A DNA stretch of 64,000 nt from assembly GCA_024362935.1 (NCBI GenBank), contig JANCRA010000117.1, positions 372,001 to 436,000 on the forward strand, written 5' to 3'. A program made the position numbers and the translations under genes. The stretch is from Setophaga petechia (lineage: Eukaryota; Chordata; Aves; Passeriformes; Parulidae). Each line of letters starts with the position of its first letter. The first letter of the stretch is position 1. This document shows, one piece after another, positions 44,420-56,600 of the stretch. The notes under the pieces were generated by a model, which saw only the letters and a program-made list of their open reading frames with translations, was not told where the DNA came from and searched no databases.

Positions 44420-45610
44420 TATGGTCACTCCTCCGGCCACTCCGGCCACTGCCTGAGGTCCGGCACTGACCCATGGTCACTCCAACCACTGCCTGAGGTC
44501 CAGCACCTGACCCATGGTCACTCCTCCAGCCACTCCAGCCACTGCCTGAGGTCCAGCACTGACCCATGGTCACTCCTCCAGCCACTGCGGAACCACCCTA
44601 GGAAGGGTCCAGCAGTGTCCCATGGTCACTCCTGTGGTCCACTACAGAGCCCCTGTCCCACTCTGCGGCCGTAGGGAGGGTCCCATGGTCACTGCCCTGT
44701 CCACTCTGGGGCTTGTAGGGAGGGTCCCATGGTCACTCTCTGGCCGTAGAGAGGGGTCCCATGGTCACTCTCCGGCCGTAGGGAGGGTCCCATGGTCACT
44801 CTCCGGCCGTAGGGAGGGTCCGGCGGCCCCCCATGGACCCCCCCAGGGCCCCCCCTGCCCCCCCCCGTGGCGCTGCCGGCGCTGGACGCCATCGCCTTCC
44901 CGGGGGGGAGGGGCTGAGACCCCCGCACGGACACTGACCCCCTGCACTGACCCCTGCACTGACCCACTGCAGTGACCCACTGCAGTGACCCCTGAGCTGA
45001 CCCCAGCACGGACACTGACCCCTGGGCTGACCCCCACCATGACCCCCTGCAGTGACCCCTGCACGGACACTGACCCCTGCAGTGACCCCTGAGCTGACCC
45101 CAGCACGGACAGTGACCCCTGCACTGACCCCTGCATGGACACTGACCCCTGCAGTGACCCCTGCACTGACCCCTGCACTGACCCCTGCACGGACACTGAC
45201 CTCTGAGCTGACCCCCACCATGACCCCTGCAGTGACCCCTGCACGGACACTGACCCCTGCAGCGACCCCTGAAATGACCCCTGAAGTGACCCCTGCACGG
45301 ACACCGCTGACCCCTGAAATGACCCCTGCAGTGACCCCTGCAGTGTCCCCCGCACGGACACTGCTGACCCCCGCAGTGACCACTGCAGAGACCCCTGCAT
45401 GGACACTGACCCCCTGAGCTGACCCCCTGAGATGACCCCTAAAGTGACCCCCACACGGACACCACTGACCCCTGAGCTGACCCCCACCATGACCCCTGTA
45501 GTGACCCCTGCATGGACACCGCTGACCACTGAGCTGACCCCTGAAGTGACCCCCTGAGCTGACCACTGCACTGACCCCCCTCCTTGACCTCCACCTTGAC
45601 CACTGCTCAC
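44420..45610. repeat. Three consecutive minisatellites
   Basis: 44440-44600 repeats CACTGCCTGAGGTCCAGCAC with TGACCCATGGTCACTCC. 44660-44830 repeats GGCCGTAGGGAGGGTCCCAT. 44930-45600 repeats TGACCCCTGCACGGACAC and TGACCCCTGCAGTGACCCC. No gene is recognised. Confidence 0.8.
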
Positions 45611-45660
45611 ATACCCCTACCTTGACCCTGACCCCCACCTTGACCCCTGCCCCGACCCCG

Positions 45661-45735
45661 GACGTGTTCTGGGCCAGCCTGCTCCGTGCCCAGCTCTGTG
45701 TCCAGGAGCTCCAGGGGGGCCATCGAGGGACAGAC
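45661..45735 (+). other. Possible exon of the PSD-family gene
   Basis: Reads DVFWASLLRAQLCVQELQGG on the plus strand, a balanced amphipathic sequence unlike the repeats around it. I cannot assign it from memory to a known exon. It is preceded by a CCCCGACCCCGG stretch without a clear AG, so it may be part of a larger repeated exon. Tentative. Confidence 0.2.
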
Positions 45736-48240
45736 GGACACTGGGGAACCACGCCCAGGACCACCACCAGAACCACCCGCAGGAACACCACCAGGAGCAC
45801 CACCAGGAACAACCCCAGAACCACCACCAGGAACATCACCAGAAACACCCCCAGGAGCATCACCAGAACCACCACCAGGAACACCACCAGGACCACCACC
45901 AGGACCACCCCCAGAAACCACCACCAGGAGCACCACCAGAAACACCACCAGGACCACCACCAGGAGCACCACCAGAAACACCACCAGGAGCACCACCAGG
46001 AGCACCACCAGGAGCACCACCAGAAACACCACCAGGACCACCACCAGAACCACCACCAGGACCCACCACCAGGGATGGGCCTGGGAGCATCTCCCAGGAG
46101 CTCCAAGGCCATGGATCCACGTTTGAGGAGATCTTCCAGGTATTCATGGACGAGAACATCCCACCCAAATCCATGGATGAGAATATCCCACCCAAATCCG
46201 TGGTCACACATGAGAACATCCCACCCAAACCCATGGATGAGGACATCCCACCCAAACCCATGGATGACAACGTCTCACCCAAATCCATGACCACACACGA
46301 GGACATCCCACCCAAACCCATGACCATGGATGGGAACATCTCCCAGGAGCTCCAAAGCCATGAGGCCACGTTTTGAGGAGATCTTCCAGGTGTGCATGGG
46401 TGAGGACATCCCATCCAAACCCATGGTCGAGGATGAGGACATCCCACCCAAATCCATGGCCAAGGATGAGGACATCCCACCCAAATCCATGTTGATGGAT
46501 GAGAACATCTTCCAGGTGTCCACAGATGGTTCCATCCCACCCAAATCCATGCCATGGAGATCTCCCAGGAGCTCCAAGACCACGAATCCATGTTTGAGGA
46601 GATCTTCCAGGCGTGCATGGGTGAGGACATCCCACCCAAGCCCATGACTGTGGCTGGGGAGCATCTTCCAGGAGCTCCAAAGCCATGGATCCACATTTGA
46701 GGACATCTTGCATGTGTCCATGGATGAGGACATCCCACCCAAAACCCATGCCCGTGGATGAGAAACGTTTCCCAGGTGTCTGCTGATGGATCCATCCCAC
46801 CCAAGCCCGTGACCATGGATGGGAGCATCTCCCAGGCTGTGGATCCATGTTTGAGGAGATCCTCCAGGTGTCCATGGACAAGAACATCCCACCCAAATCC
46901 ATGGATGAGTCCGTCCCACCCCAGGCTGTTCCCATGGACCAAAGCTTTGAGTTCCTCTTTGGGAGCATCTCCCACAACGTTCATGGGTGGGGGGACACCT
47001 CATCCCAGACCGTGACCATGGCTGGGGACATCTCCCACACGTTCATGGGTGGGGACACCCTCATCCCAGACCGTGACCATGGCTGGGGACATCTCCCACA
47101 CGTTCATGGATGGGGGACACCTCATCCTGGCCCATGACCATGGATGGAACCACCTCACCCCAATTCATGACCACGGGGTGGGGACCTTCTCTCCAGAGCA
47201 CCTGGCCGTGGATTCAAGGATCTCACCTGAGGCCTGTGACCATGGATGGTCCCATCCTTGGCCAGGTCCGTGACCATGGATGGTCCCCGCCTCACCCAGG
47301 TCCGTGACCATGGATGGTCCCACCTTGTCCAGGTCCGTGACCATGGATGGTCCCACCTTGGCCAGGACCATGACCATGGGTGGTCCCGTCTCACCCAGGT
47401 CCCGTGACCATGGATGGTCCCACCTTGTCCAGGTCCGTGACCATGGATGGTCCCACCTTGGCCAGGACCATGACCATGGGTGGTCCCACCTCACCCAGGT
47501 CCGTGACCCCTGATGAAGCGATTTCTCCAGAGAACGTTCCTGTGGGATTCCAGGGTCTCCCCTGGTCGTCGCACGGCCATGGGTGGGGGCCACCATGGAT
47601 GGTCCCATCTCCCCCAGGCCCCAAGCCCCCAGACTCAGCCAGGAGGGAGAGGAAGGTGATGATGGTGACGACCACCACGCCAGCGATGGACCGTGATGAC
47701 CACCATGACCACCATGACCACCATGACCACCATGACTGTGAAAACCACAATGGCCACCATGACCTTGATGACCGACAAAGACCATGACGACCACCATGAC
47801 TGTGATGACCACCATGATCACCATGACCTAGATGACCATGATGACCACCATAACCACAATGACCCCCATGACCTCAATGACCACAATGACTTCAGTGACC
47901 TCAGTGACCATAATGACCCTGATGACCACCATGACCACCAAGACCATGAAGACCACAATGACCAGCATGACCATGACCTCAATGACCACCATGACCACCA
48001 TGACCACCATGACCACCATGAGCTCAATGACCACCATGACCATGATGACCACCATGAGCTCAATGACCACCATGACTGTGATGACCACCCATGAGCTCAA
48101 TGATCTCAATGACCCTGGATGACCATAAAGACCATGATGACCACCAGGACCGTGATGACCACCATGACCTCAAATGACCGCCATGACCACCATGACCATG
48201 ATGACCACCATGACCTAGATGACCACCATGGCCACCATGA
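45730..48240. repeat. Series of arrays with coding-like phrases
   Basis: 45740-46070 repeats ACCACCAGGAGCACCACCAG. 46090-46970 repeats a 36-60 bp unit, GAGAACATCCCACCCAAATC with CATGGATGAG, which in one frame reads ENIPPKSMDE, with longer units containing ISQELQGHGSTFEEIFQV. 47000-47510 repeats GGTCCGTGACCATGGATGGT. 47660-48240 repeats GACCACCATGACCACC. The second array contains several stop-free stretches but also stops, so it is a decayed or intronic array. Confidence 0.8.
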
Positions 48241-48249
48241 CCATGGTGG

Positions 48250-48580
48250 CTCCTCCCATGAAGATGAAGACAAGGAGAACTGGATGAGGAGAACCTGGAT
48301 GAGGAGAACCTGGAGGAGAACCTGGATGAGGAGAACCTGGCTGAGAAGGACGTGGATGATGAGGAGAACCTGGAGGAGGAGGAGGACCTGGATGAGGAGG
48401 ACCTGGATGATGAGGAGGACCTGGATGAAGACTTGGATGAGGACGAGGAGCCCCATTTCCACACCAACCCCCTGTTCCAGCACCCGCTGCCCCCGGGGGT
48501 GCCCCCGTGGCGTCCCCACGGTGCCACCCTTGGGTGTCACCCCCCAGGACCAGGAGCCACCACCACCATGGGCTGGGGTG
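48250..48580 (+). other. Acidic exon-like segment, possibly PSD-family N-terminal region
   Basis: One frame reads a long acidic repeat (EENLEEEEDLDEEDLDDEED-like, from 12- to 15-bp GATGAGGAGGACCTG units) ending in DEDEEPHFHTNPLFQHPLPP. The following GGCTGGGGTGAGT offers a donor near 48575. EFA6/PSD proteins have long acidic, disordered N-terminal regions, which fits, but I recognise no diagnostic motif. Confidence 0.3.
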
Positions 48581-48654
48581 AGTGGGGTCACCCCAAATTT
48601 GGGGGAAATTGGGTTAATTTGGGGGGGGGGGTCCCACCAATCCTGATGGGACCC

Positions 48655-51600
48655 CCCCCTGTGGTGTCTTCTCCATCCCCAGGACCACCCAGAACCCCGG
48701 AATTGGGGGGCACCCCGGACCCACCTCCGGAATTTGGGGACCCTCCAGAATTTGGGGACCCCCTGGAATTTGGGGATCCCCTGGAATTTGGGGACCCCCT
48801 GGAATTTGGGGACCCTCCGGAATTTGGGGACCCCCTGGAATTTGGGGACCCCCCCTTGGTGTCTTCTCCTCCCCCCAGGACCACCCAGAACCCCGGAATT
48901 TGGGGGACCCCCCCGGATCCGCCCCCCGGAATTTGGGGACCCCCCGGATCCACCTCCGGAATTTGGGGACATCCCCAGAATTTGGGGACCCCCCCGGAAT
49001 TTGGGGACCCCTTGGATCCGCCCCCTGGAATTTGGGGATCCCCCAAAATGGGGGGGGCTGGACCCCCTCACCCCCCCTGGAGGAGCCCCCCAGGTTTTGG
49101 GACCCCCCCAGATTTACCCCACAAAGAAGGACCCCAAAAAACCCAAATCCCCCCCAGATTTACCCCAAAAAGGGAGACCCCAAAACCTCCCAGATTTGCC
49201 CCACAAAGAGGGACCCCAAATCCCCCCGGAACCCCCAAATTTATCCCAAAAAGAGGGACCCCAAAAAGCTCAAATCCCCCCAGATTTACCCCAAAAAGGG
49301 AGACCCCAAAACCTCCCAGATTTACCCCAAAATGAGGGGACCCCAAAAACCCCCAAAATCCCTCCAGTTTTGCCCCAAAAAGAGGGACCCCAAAACCCCC
49401 CAAATCCCCCGGATTTACCCCAAAAGGAGGGACCCCCAAAAACCTCCCAGAACCCCCTAAATGTGCCCCTAAAAGAGGGACCCCAAAGACCCCAAAATCT
49501 CCTAAATTTATCCCAAAAGGAGGGACCCCCAAAAACCCCAAATCCCTCCCAGTTTTACCCCAAAAAGAGGGACCCCAAAAACCCCAAATCCCCCCAGATT
49601 TACCCCAAAACTTCCCAGATTTACCCCACAAAGAGGGACCCCCAAAACCTCCCAAATTTATCCCAAAAGGAGGGGACCCCAAAACCTCCAAATCCCCCCC
49701 AGATTTACCCCAAAAAGTCAGACCCCAGAGCCCCCCAAACCCCCCCCCAAATTTACCCCAAAAAGAGGGACCCCCAAAACCTCCCAGAACCCCCAGATTT
49801 ACCCCAAAACCTCCCAGATTTGCCCCTAAAAAGGGAGACCCCAAATTCCCCCCAGATTTACCCCAAAAAGGGAGACCCCCAAAACCCCCCAAATCCCCCC
49901 AAATTTACCCCCAAAAAGAGGGACCCCCAAAAACCTCCCAGGAACCCCCCAAATTTACCCCCAAAAATTGGGGACCCCCAAATTCCCCCAGAACCCCCAA
50001 AACTGGCTCCAAAAAGAGGGACCCCCAAATCCCCCCAGATTTATCCCAAATCCCCCCAGTTTTTACCCCAAAAGGAGGGACCCCCCAAAAACCCCAAATC
50101 CCCCCAGATTCACCCCAAAAATGGGGACCCCCAAATCCCCCCAAAAATGGGGACCCCAAACCCCAAATTTCCCCCCCAAAATGGGGGGTCCAGAGCCCCC
50201 TGCACCCCCCTGACCGCCCTCAAACCCCCCCAAAGCCCCCGGGGTCCCCCCAAAACCCTTCAGGACCCCCCAAAAATCCCCCAAAATCTCCCCAAAACCC
50301 CCCCTGAGCCCCCCAAAAATCCCCCAAAATCTCCCCAAAACCCCCCTGAGCCCCCCAAAAAATCCCCCCAAAATCTCCCCAGATTGCCCCAGGACCCCCC
50401 AAAATCCCCTCTGGGACCCCCCCAAAATCCCCCAAATCCACCCCAAATCCCCTCAGGACCCCCCCAAAATCCCCTCAGGACCCCCCCAAAATCCCCCAAA
50501 TCCACCCCAAACCGCCCCAGGACCCCCCAAAATCCCCTCAGGACCCCCCAAAATCCCCCAAATCCACCCCAAACCGCCCCAGGACCCCCCCAAAATCCCT
50601 CAGGGACCCCCCCCAAAACCCTTCAGGACCCCCCCAAAAATCCCCCAAAATCTCCCCAGATCCCCCCTGAGCCCCCCCAAAACCCCCCTGATCCCCCCTA
50701 AATCCCCTCAGGACCCCCCCCAAATCTCCCTAAGCCCCCCAGAAATGCCCCAAATCCACCCCAAAGCCCCCCAGGACCCCCCCAAAATCCCCCTGATCCC
50801 CCCCAAACCCCCCCCAGGACCCCCCAAAAACCCCCCCAGGACCCCCCAGGCCCCCCCCCAAGCCCGGGGGTTTTTGGGGGGTCCCCCCCGGACCCCTCGG
50901 AGCCGCCCCCCAAATCCAGCCCCGGACCCCCCACGGGACCCCCCCGGGTGAGGAACCCCCGAGACCCCAGACCCAGTTGGGGACCCCCCCCTCCCTTTTC
51001 CCCAAATTCCCATTTTTCACCCCAAAATCCCAATTTACCCCAATATTTTCCCTAAAATATCCCAAAATTTTCCCTCACCAAAAATTCCCCAAATTTTCCC
51101 CCAATTCCCCCCCATAAAATTCCCAAATTTTCCCCCTATTTTTTCCCAAAAATTCCCAAATTTTCCCCCATTTTCCCCCCCAAAAATTCCCAAATTTCCT
51201 CCCAAAAATTCCCAAATTTACCCCCATTTTCCCCCCCAAAATTTCCCAATATTCCCCCATATTTTCCTCCAAAATTCCCAAATTTTCCCCCATTTTCCCC
51301 CCCAAAATTCCCATTTTTCCTTCCCTCCCAAAAATTCCCAAATTTTCCCCCATTTCCCCCCCCAAAAATTCCCATTTTTTCCTCCAAAAATTCCCAAACT
51401 TTCCCCTATTTCCCCCCCAAAAATTCCCAAATTTTCCCTCCCACAAAAATTCCCAAATTTTCCCCCATTTCCCCCCCCCAAAATTCCCAAATTTTCCCTC
51501 CATTTCCCCCCAAAAATTCCCCAAATTTTCCCCCCCCAAAAATTCCCATTTTTCCCCTCCCAAGCCCCCAATTTTTTCCCAAAAATTCCCATTTTTTCCC

Positions 51601-51768
51601 CCCAAAATTCCCCATTTTCCCCCCCAGTTTTCCTCAAAAAATTCCCAACTTTCCCCTCATTTTTCCCCATTATTTTTCCCCCCCCAAAAATCCCATTTTT
51701 TCCCCCCAAAAATCCCATTTTTTCACCCCAAAATGCCATTTTCCCTCCCAAAAAATCCATATTTTTCC
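48655..51768. repeat. C/A-rich arrays up to the assembly gap
   Basis: 48690-49040 repeats GGAATTTGGGGACCCCC. The phrase TTCTCC, CCCCAGGACCACCCAGAACC, CCGGAATT occurs twice (48668 and 48862), as a duplicated acceptor would. 49080-50100 repeats CCCCAAAAAGAGGGACCCC. 50200-50880 repeats CCCCCAAAATCCCCTCAGGA. 51000-51765 repeats AAAATTCCCAAATTTTCCCC. No Sec7-domain exon is visible. Confidence 0.85.
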
Positions 51769-51868
51769 NNNNNNNNNNNNNNNNNNNNNNNNNNNNNNNN
51801 NNNNNNNNNNNNNNNNNNNNNNNNNNNNNNNNNNNNNNNNNNNNNNNNNNNNNNNNNNNNNNNNNNNN
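51769..51868. other. Assembly gap (100 N)
   Basis: Exactly 100 N, the usual placeholder for a gap of unknown size. It lies just where the upstream PH-domain and Sec7-domain exons of the PSD-family gene would be expected. Confidence 0.99.
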
Positions 51869-53640
51869 TGTGCCAGGCTCAGTAAGGACAGAAAATACCC
51901 TAAAAAATCCTAAAAAATCCCAAAAAATACCCCCAAAAATACCCCAAAAAAAACCCAAAAAAACCCCCAAAAATACCCCAAATATACCAAATACCCCAAA
52001 TACTCCAAACGGCCCCACGTGTTCCTGCTGCGCACCGGGGGCCGCAGGGAGTTCCTGTGCCAGGCACAGTAAGGACAGAAAATACCCTAAAAACCCCCAA
52101 AAAACCCCCAAAAAATACCCCGAAAAATACCCCAAAAAAACCCCCCAAAAATACCCCAAATACACCAAACGGCCCCACGTGTTCCTGCTGGCACCGGGGA
52201 CAGGAGAGAGTTCCTGTGCCAGGCACAGTAAGGACAGAAAATACCTAAAAACCCCAAAAAAACCCCCAAAAATACCCCCCAAAAACCCCAAAAATACCCC
52301 CAAAAAACCCCAAAAAAACCCCCCCAAAAACCCCAAAAATACCCCCAAAAAAACCCCAAAAAAACCCCCAAAAATACCCCAAAAAAACCCCCAAAAATAC
52401 CCCAAAAAAACCGCCAAAAAAAACCCAAAAAATACCCCAAATACTCCAAACGGCCCCACGTGTTCCTGCTGGCACCGGGGACAGGAGGGAGTTCCTGTGC
52501 CAGGCACAGTAAGGGACAGAAAATACCCAAAAAACCCTCAAAAAGTCCCAAAAATACCCCCAAAAATACCCCAAAAAAACCCCCCAAAAATACCCCAAAT
52601 ACTCCAAACTGCCCCACGTGTTCCTGCTGCGCACCGGGGACAGGAGGGAGTTCCTGTGCCAGGCACAGTAAGGATAGAAAATACCCTAAAAAATCCTAAA
52701 AAACCCCCAAAAATACCCCAAAAAAACCCCCCAAAAAACCCCCAAAAAATCCCAAAAAAACCCCCCAAAAAAAAACCCCCCAAAAATACCCCAAATAGCC
52801 CAAATACAGCAAACGGCCCCACGTGTTCCTGCTGCGCACCGGGGACAGGAGGGAGTTCCTGTGCCAGGCTCAGTAAGGACAGAAAATACCCTAAAAAATC
52901 CTAAAAAATCCCAAAAAAAACCCCCAAAAATACCCCAAAAATACCCCAAAAAATACCCCAAAAATACCCCAAATACTCCAAACGGCCCCACGTGTTCCTG
53001 CTGGCACCGGGGACCGCAGGGAGTTCCTGTGCCAGGCACAGTAAGGATAGAAAACACCCAAAAAACCCCCAAAAAAACCCCAAAAAATCCCCAAAAAAAC
53101 CCCCAAAAAATCCCCAAAAAACCCCCAAAAAATCTCAAAAAAAATCCCCAAAAAAACCCCAAAAATACCCCAAATACACCAAACGGCCCCACGTGTTCCT
53201 GCTGCGCACCGGGGACAGGAGAGAGTTCCTGTGCCAGGCTCAGTAAGGGCAGAAAATACCCAAAAAACCCTCAAAAAGTCCCAAAATACCCCCAAAAATA
53301 CCCCAAAAAAAAAACCCAAAAAAACCCCAAAAATACCAAAAATACCCCAAATACCCCAAATACCCCAAACGGCCCCACGTGTTCCTGCTGCGCACCGGGG
53401 ACCACAGGGAGTTCCTGTGCCAGGCACAGTAAGGACAGAAAATACCCAAAAAAATCCTAAAAAATCCCAAAAAAACCCAAAAAAAACCCCAAAAAACCCC
53501 AAAAAAACCCAAAAAAACCCCCCAAAAAAACCCCCAAAAAATACCCCAAATACCCCAAATACAGCAAACGGCCCCACGTGTTCCTGCTGGCACCGGGGAC
53601 AGGAGAGAGTTCCTGTGCCAGGCACAGTAAGGACAGAAAA
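51869..53640 (+). repeat. Tenfold array of a PSD PH-domain exon end with its donor
   Basis: Each unit (about 160-280 bp) contains the coding piece KRPHVFLLRTGDRREFLCQA, then a GTAAGG donor (CAGGCACAGTAAGGACAG), then C/A-rich CCCCAAAAATACCCC filler. Ends of exon copies fall near 51877, 52060, 52221, 52500, 52660, 52865, 53034, 53237, 53421 and 53618. The coding part matches the PH domain of EFA6/PSD exchange factors. No acceptor immediately precedes the copies, so they are exon 3' ends, not whole exons. At least the copies next to the true exon could be used as donors. Confidence 0.85.
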
Positions 53641-56600
53641 TACCCAAAAAAATCCTAAAAAAATCCCAAAAAAACCCCCAAAAATACCCCAAATATACCC
53701 TAAAAAATCCTAAAAAATCCCAAAAAAAACCCCAAAAAAACCCAAAAAAACCCAAAAAGGGGGAAATCATAAAGGAAATTATTAGGATATTTTTGGGCTG
53801 GTTTTTAGGGGTATTTTGGGGCTATTTTAGGGTATTTTTGGGGGTATTTTGGGGCTATTTCAGGATATTTTTGGGCTGGTTTTTGGGGTATTTTGGGGCT
53901 ATTTTAGGGGGCATTGTGCAGATATTTTTAGGGTAATTTTGGGATATTTTTGGGCTGGTTTTTTGGGGTATTTTGGGGCTATTTTAGGATATTTTTGGGC
54001 TGGTTTTTAGGGTATTTTGGGCTGGTTTAGGGGGCACTTTATAGATATTTTTGGGATAATTGTGGGGTAAATTTGGGGGTATTTTGAGGCTATTTTAGGA
54101 TAATTTTGGGCTGGTTTTTGGGGGTATTTTGGGGCTGGTTTAGGGGGCACTTTACAGATATTTTTTGGGATAATTGTGGGGTAAATTTTGGATAATTTGG
54201 GGGTAATTCCGGGGTGTTTGGGCTTTTTTTGCAATATTTGGGGTTTTTTGCGGCATGTGGGAAACTCGGCAGGTATGACATCATCGTGACGGCATTTGTG
54301 ATGTCACTGATGATGTCATTATGACGTCGCAGGAGCCCCCAGGAGCTGTCCCAGTGGGTGTTTGGGATCAACGCCGCCGCCCGCCCTCTGCTCGTCCCCC
54401 CCGTTCCCCGCGGCCGTGGGGTCCCGGCGCCGCTTCGTGAGACCCATCCTGCCCTCGGCGCCAGCCGCTGCCCCCCGGTGAGAAAATATCCTAAAAACAC
54501 CCCAAAAATATCCCAAAAATATCCTAAAAATATCCCATCCTGCCCTCGGCGCCCAGCCGCTGCTCCCCGGTGAGAAACACCCCAAAAAATATCCTAAAAA
54601 TATCCTAAAAATACCCCAAAAATATCCCATCCTGCCCTCGGCGCCCAGCCGCTGCTCCCCGGTGAGAAACACCCCAAAAAATATCCTAAAAATATCCTAA
54701 AAATACCCCAAAATATCCCATCCTGCCCTCAGCGCCCAGCCGCTGCTCCCCGGTGAGAAACACCCCGAAAACAACCCCAAAACCACCCCAAAAACAACCC
54801 CAAAACCACCCCAAAAATATCCCAAAAAAACTCCAAAAATATCCCCAAAATTATCCCATCCTGCCCTCGGCACCCAGCCACTGCCCCCCGGTGAGAAAAT
54901 ATCCTAAAAACACCCCAAAAATATCCCAAAAATATCCCATCCTGCCCTCGGCGCCCAGCTGCTGCTCCCCGGTGAGAAACACCCCGAAAACACCCCAAAA
55001 ATATCCTAAAAACCCTAAAAAATATCCCCAAAAATATCCCATCCTGCCCTCGGCACCCAGCCGCTGCTCCCCGGTGAGAAACAATATCCTAAAAACCCCA
55101 AAAATATCCTAAAAACACCCCAAAAATATCCCAAAAATATCCCAAAACCCACCCCAAAAACAACCCCAAAACCACCCCAAAAACAACCCAAAACCACCCC
55201 AAAAATATCCCAAAAAAACCCCAAAAATATCCCCAAAATTATCCCATCCTGCCCTCGGCGCCCAGCCGCTGCTCCCTGGTGAGAAACACCCCAAAAATAT
55301 CCCAAAAACCCTAAAAATCACCCCAAAAAACACCCCAAAAATATCCCATCCTGCCCTCGGCTCCCAGCCGCTGCTCCCCGGTGAGAAAATATCCTAAAAA
55401 CCCCAAAAATATCCTAAAAACACCCCAAAAATATCCCAAAAATATCCCATCCTGCCCTCGGCGCCCAGCCCGCTGCTCCCCCGGTGAGAAACACCCCAAA
55501 AACACCCCAAAAACACCCCAAAAATATCCCAAAACCCACCCCAAAAACAACCCCAAAACCACCCCAAAAACAACCCCAAAACCACCCCAAAAATATCCCA
55601 AAAAAACCCCAAAAATATCCCCAAAATTATCCCATCCTGCCCTCGGCGCCCAGCCGCTGCCCCCCGGTGAGAAACACCCCAAAAACACCCCAAAAATATC
55701 CCAAAAATATCCCAAAAATATCCCATCCTGCCTTCGGCATCCAGCCGCTGCTCCCCGGTGAGAAACACCCCAAAAACACCCCAAAAATATCCCAAACCCA
55801 CCCCAAAAACAACCCCAAAACCACCCCAAAAATATCCCAAAAACACCCCAAAAATATCCTAAAAACCGCCAAAAAACCCCATAGAAATATCCCATCCTGC
55901 CCTCGGCGCCCAGCCGCTGCTCCCCAGTGAGAAACACCCCCAAAAATATCCCAAAAAACCCTAAAAAACACCCCAAAAACACCCCAAAAATATCCCATCC
56001 TGCCCTCGGCGCCCAGCCGCTGCTCCCCGGTGAGAAACAATATCCTAAAAACCCCAAAAATATCCTAAAAATATCCCAAAAATATCCCATCCTGCCCTCG
56101 GCACCCAGCCGCTGTTCCCCGGTGAGAAACACCCCAAAAACACCCCAAAAATGTCCCAAAACCACCCCAAAAAACAACCCCAAAACCACCCCAAAAACAA
56201 CCCCAAAACCACCCCAAAAATATCCCAAAAAAAAACCCCAAAAATATCCAAAAATAATCCCATCCTGCCCTCGGCACCCAGCCGCTGTTCCCCAGTGAGA
56301 AACACCCCAAAAACACCCCAAAACCACCTCAAAAACATCTCAAAAATATCCCAAAAACACCCCAAAACCCCCCCAAAAATTATCGCCAAAAATATCCCAA
56401 AAATATCCCCAAAACACCCCAAAAATATCCCATCCTGCCCTCGGCGTCCCGCCGCTGCTCCCCGGTGAGAAACAATATCCTAAAAACCCCCAAAATATCC
56501 CAAAAATATCCCAAAAAACACCCCAAAAACCAGCCCAAAAATATTCCAAAAACACCCCAAAAACAACCCCAAAAACAACCCCAAAAACAACCCCAAAAAT

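Noticed and set aside
43164..44585. Minus-strand open frames of 370-470 codons encoding EGRK repeats
   Set aside because: They are the complement of the (CCTT)n microsatellite and its pyrimidine flanks. No splice or start context, and pure simple-sequence protein.
48734..50701. Plus-strand open frame of 655 codons, rich in Pro, Lys and Asn
   Set aside because: Made entirely of CCCCAAAAAGAGGGACCCC units. All frames are long and none resembles a known domain.
52014..53640. A CRISPR-like array (regular repeats with variable spacers)
   Set aside because: Repeats are exon-derived coding sequence with a splice donor, the spacers are low-complexity C/A filler, and the host is a vertebrate.
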